DNA of 7,088 nt, taken from the NCBI GenBank assembly GCA_947458795.1, contig CANHCD010000103.1, positions 1 to 7,088 on the forward strand. The letters are read 5' to 3'. The position numbers and the translations under genes were made by a program. This stretch comes from Cyclobacteriaceae bacterium. Lineage in GTDB: Bacteria > Bacteroidota > Bacteroidia > Cytophagales > Cyclobacteriaceae. The notes beneath the pieces were generated by a model that was not told where the DNA came from, ran no database searches, and was given only the letters and a program-made list of their open reading frames with translations. Shown here piece after piece: positions 6,161-7,088 of the stretch; position 1 is the stretch's first letter; each line of letters begins with the position of its first letter.

Positions 6161-6804
6161 TGAGCTGGATCAAGGGAATCTTCCTGATTTTAGTATTTCT
6201 GCCCGCCTCTTGGACTAGGGTAAGCCGCTTGAATGCAGCAATAGATCAAGCTGCTGTAAGCTATGCCGCTACAGAATACGCGCAATCCATCAAAGATCAC
6301 CGAGTGCTTGTCGAAGAGTTTCAATTGGTGTCCGAGTACTTAGATTTTAACTTGGGACTCAGCTACAAATACGCAAATCAACCAGAGGAAGCCGCTGCAA
6401 ACTTTGATAAAGCCAGCCAAAGTACAGATGAACGCTTGACCTCTTTTGCTTTCAACCAAGGCGGGGTAGTCTTGGGAGACAAAAAGGACTACCAGGCTGC
6501 TTTAAGTAAATTTCAATCGGCCTTGATTCAAAATCCATTGAATGAGGAGGCTAGATACAACTACGAATTGCTTGCTCGATGGCTAAAGAGAGATGAGGAG
6601 CGGAAGAATAAAGATGAAAATACACCTGAACCTTCGGAGTTTGCCAAACGGAAAAAAGCGGAAGCAGATCGTTTGGTGGAACAATTCCGGTTCAAAGAAG
6701 CGTTAACACTTTTGGAGGCAGCTCTTGCTCAAGACGAGACGGTAGCCGCCTACCAAGAATTTATGACAAGTTTAAAAGACGTAGTCGAAATAAATGAAAA
6801 CTAA
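6160..6804 (+). CDS. batC: BatC-like exported TPR protein
   Basis: A 214-residue protein with an N-terminal hydrophobic stretch at 5-17 (signal peptide or membrane anchor; cleavage near 17 is possible but not clear). TPR-like helix pairs follow: about 24-55, 59-90 (FNLGLSYKYANQPEEAAANF) and 93-127 (FNQGGVVLGDKKDYQAALSKF ending in IQNPLNEEARYNYELL, residues 123-138). The NP.NEEARYNYEL block is a hallmark I associate with BatC. A charged, Lys/Glu-rich linker (about 142-168) is followed by a last TPR-like unit (169-193, RLVEQFRFKEALTLLEAAL). TPR arrays bind partner proteins, here presumably BatB or other Bat members in the periplasm. Its start codon overlaps the batB stop, and its own end overlaps the next gene by 11 bp, so the three are one operon. 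It lacks the Gln-rich tail known from Bacteroides BatC; that feature appears in the next protein instead. Confidence 0.7.
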   Translation: MSWIKGIFLILVFLPASWTRVSRLNAAIDQAAVSYAATEYAQSIKDHRVLVEEFQLVSEYLDFNLGLSYKYANQPEEAAANFDKASQSTDERLTSFAFNQGGVVLGDKKDYQAALSKFQSALIQNPLNEEARYNYELLARWLKRDEERKNKDENTPEPSEFAKRKKAEADRLVEQFRFKEALTLLEAALAQDETVAAYQEFMTSLKDVVEINEN

Positions 6805-7088
6805 GCATCACATTTTCTTTGCATTGGCTTTTTTGCTGCTTTTCGCAGGAAAGGCGCAGGCGCAGAGCGCAGGAGAGTTTTTCAATCGTGCGGCTCGCTC
6901 CTATGTGAAAACAGCCAAAGAGCAAGCCCTTAAAGAGGTAAATGATGGACTAGCGAAGTATCCAAACGACGCCAAGCTGAAGGCCTTGAAGGAAAAGTTG
7001 AATCAAGAACAGGAGGAAGAGCAGCAGGAACAAAACCAAGAACAGCAGCAGCAAAACCAACAAAATCAGGAGCAAAAAGACCCCTCAC
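6794..7088 (+). CDS. Exported TPR-like protein with Gln/Glu-rich tail (N-terminal part)
   Basis: The gene runs off the window; 98 codons are visible. The ATG at 6794 begins a clear signal peptide (KTKHH, hydrophobic IFFALAFLLLFA, likely cleavage after Ala-Gln-Ala at 21-23). Residues 26-66 form one TPR-like helix pair (EFFNRAARSYVKTAKEQALKE, then GLAKYPNDAKLKALKEKL). From about residue 70 the sequence becomes low-complexity: Gln, Glu and Asn make up nearly all residues to 94 (QEQEEEQQEQNQEQQQQNQQ). Such Gln-rich linkers are known downstream of the TPRs in Bacteroides BatC, so this could be a second BatC-like subunit or the product of a split. It overlaps the preceding TPR gene by 11 bp in another frame, suggesting translational coupling. 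The rest of the protein cannot be assessed. Confidence 0.75.
   Translation, partial: MKTKHHIFFALAFLLLFAGKAQAQSAGEFFNRAARSYVKTAKEQALKEVNDGLAKYPNDAKLKALKEKLNQEQEEEQQEQNQEQQQQNQQNQEQKDPS

Noticed and set aside
5195..7088. VWA plus TPR genes as a novel anti-phage system
   Set aside because: The order VWA, TPR, Gln-rich protein with membrane helices and signal peptides fits the known Bat gene set, and no nuclease, sensor or effector domain is present.

Overview
The window looks like chromosomal DNA from a Bacteroidota bacterium, most likely of the Cytophagia (Cyclobacteriaceae-like); the class-level guess is inference. Reasons: a TonB-dependent receptor carrying an N-terminal carboxypeptidase-regulatory-like domain and paired with a DUF4249 lipoprotein, an ars operon with a DUF6428 gene and a ~210-residue ArsC-type phosphatase, Bat (aerotolerance-type) genes, few Shine-Dalgarno sequences, and one perfect TAnnTTTG -7 box. 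No mobile element, integrase, RNA gene or CRISPR array is visible.

Layout. Everything from 1 to 5063 is on the minus strand; everything from 5195 to 7088 is on the plus strand; the 131-bp gap between them (5064-5194) is a divergent promoter region. Read in the direction of transcription, the minus side has three blocks. (i) A two-gene unit, a TonB-dependent outer-membrane receptor (5063-2664) and a DUF4249 lipoprotein (2664-1834), joined by a TGATG stop/start overlap. (ii) After 65 bp, an arsenic-type operon: arsR (1768-1430), a DUF6428 gene (1389-922) and an arsenate-reductase/low-molecular-weight phosphatase gene (909-277). A perfect 16-bp palindrome just upstream of arsR is the probable ArsR operator. 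(iii) The first 70 codons of a small exported protein with a TonB C-terminal domain (212 to the window edge).

The plus side is the start of a Bat-type operon: a membrane von Willebrand factor A protein (BatB-like, 5195-6160), a TPR protein (BatC-like, 6160-6804) and the first 98 codons of an exported TPR-like protein with a Gln/Glu-rich tail (6794 to the edge). The reading frames overlap by 1 and 11 bp, which suggests translational coupling.

How they work together. The receptor and lipoprotein probably form an outer-membrane uptake or surface complex of unknown substrate. The ars genes would sense As(III) and reduce As(V), but no arsenite efflux pump gene lies within the operon as seen here. 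The Bat proteins probably assemble a periplasmic/inner-membrane complex whose role is still poorly defined. I see no clear evidence of an entirely new system. The least explained parts are the Cys-tailed DUF6428 protein in a pump-less ars operon and the Bat operon that begins at batB.
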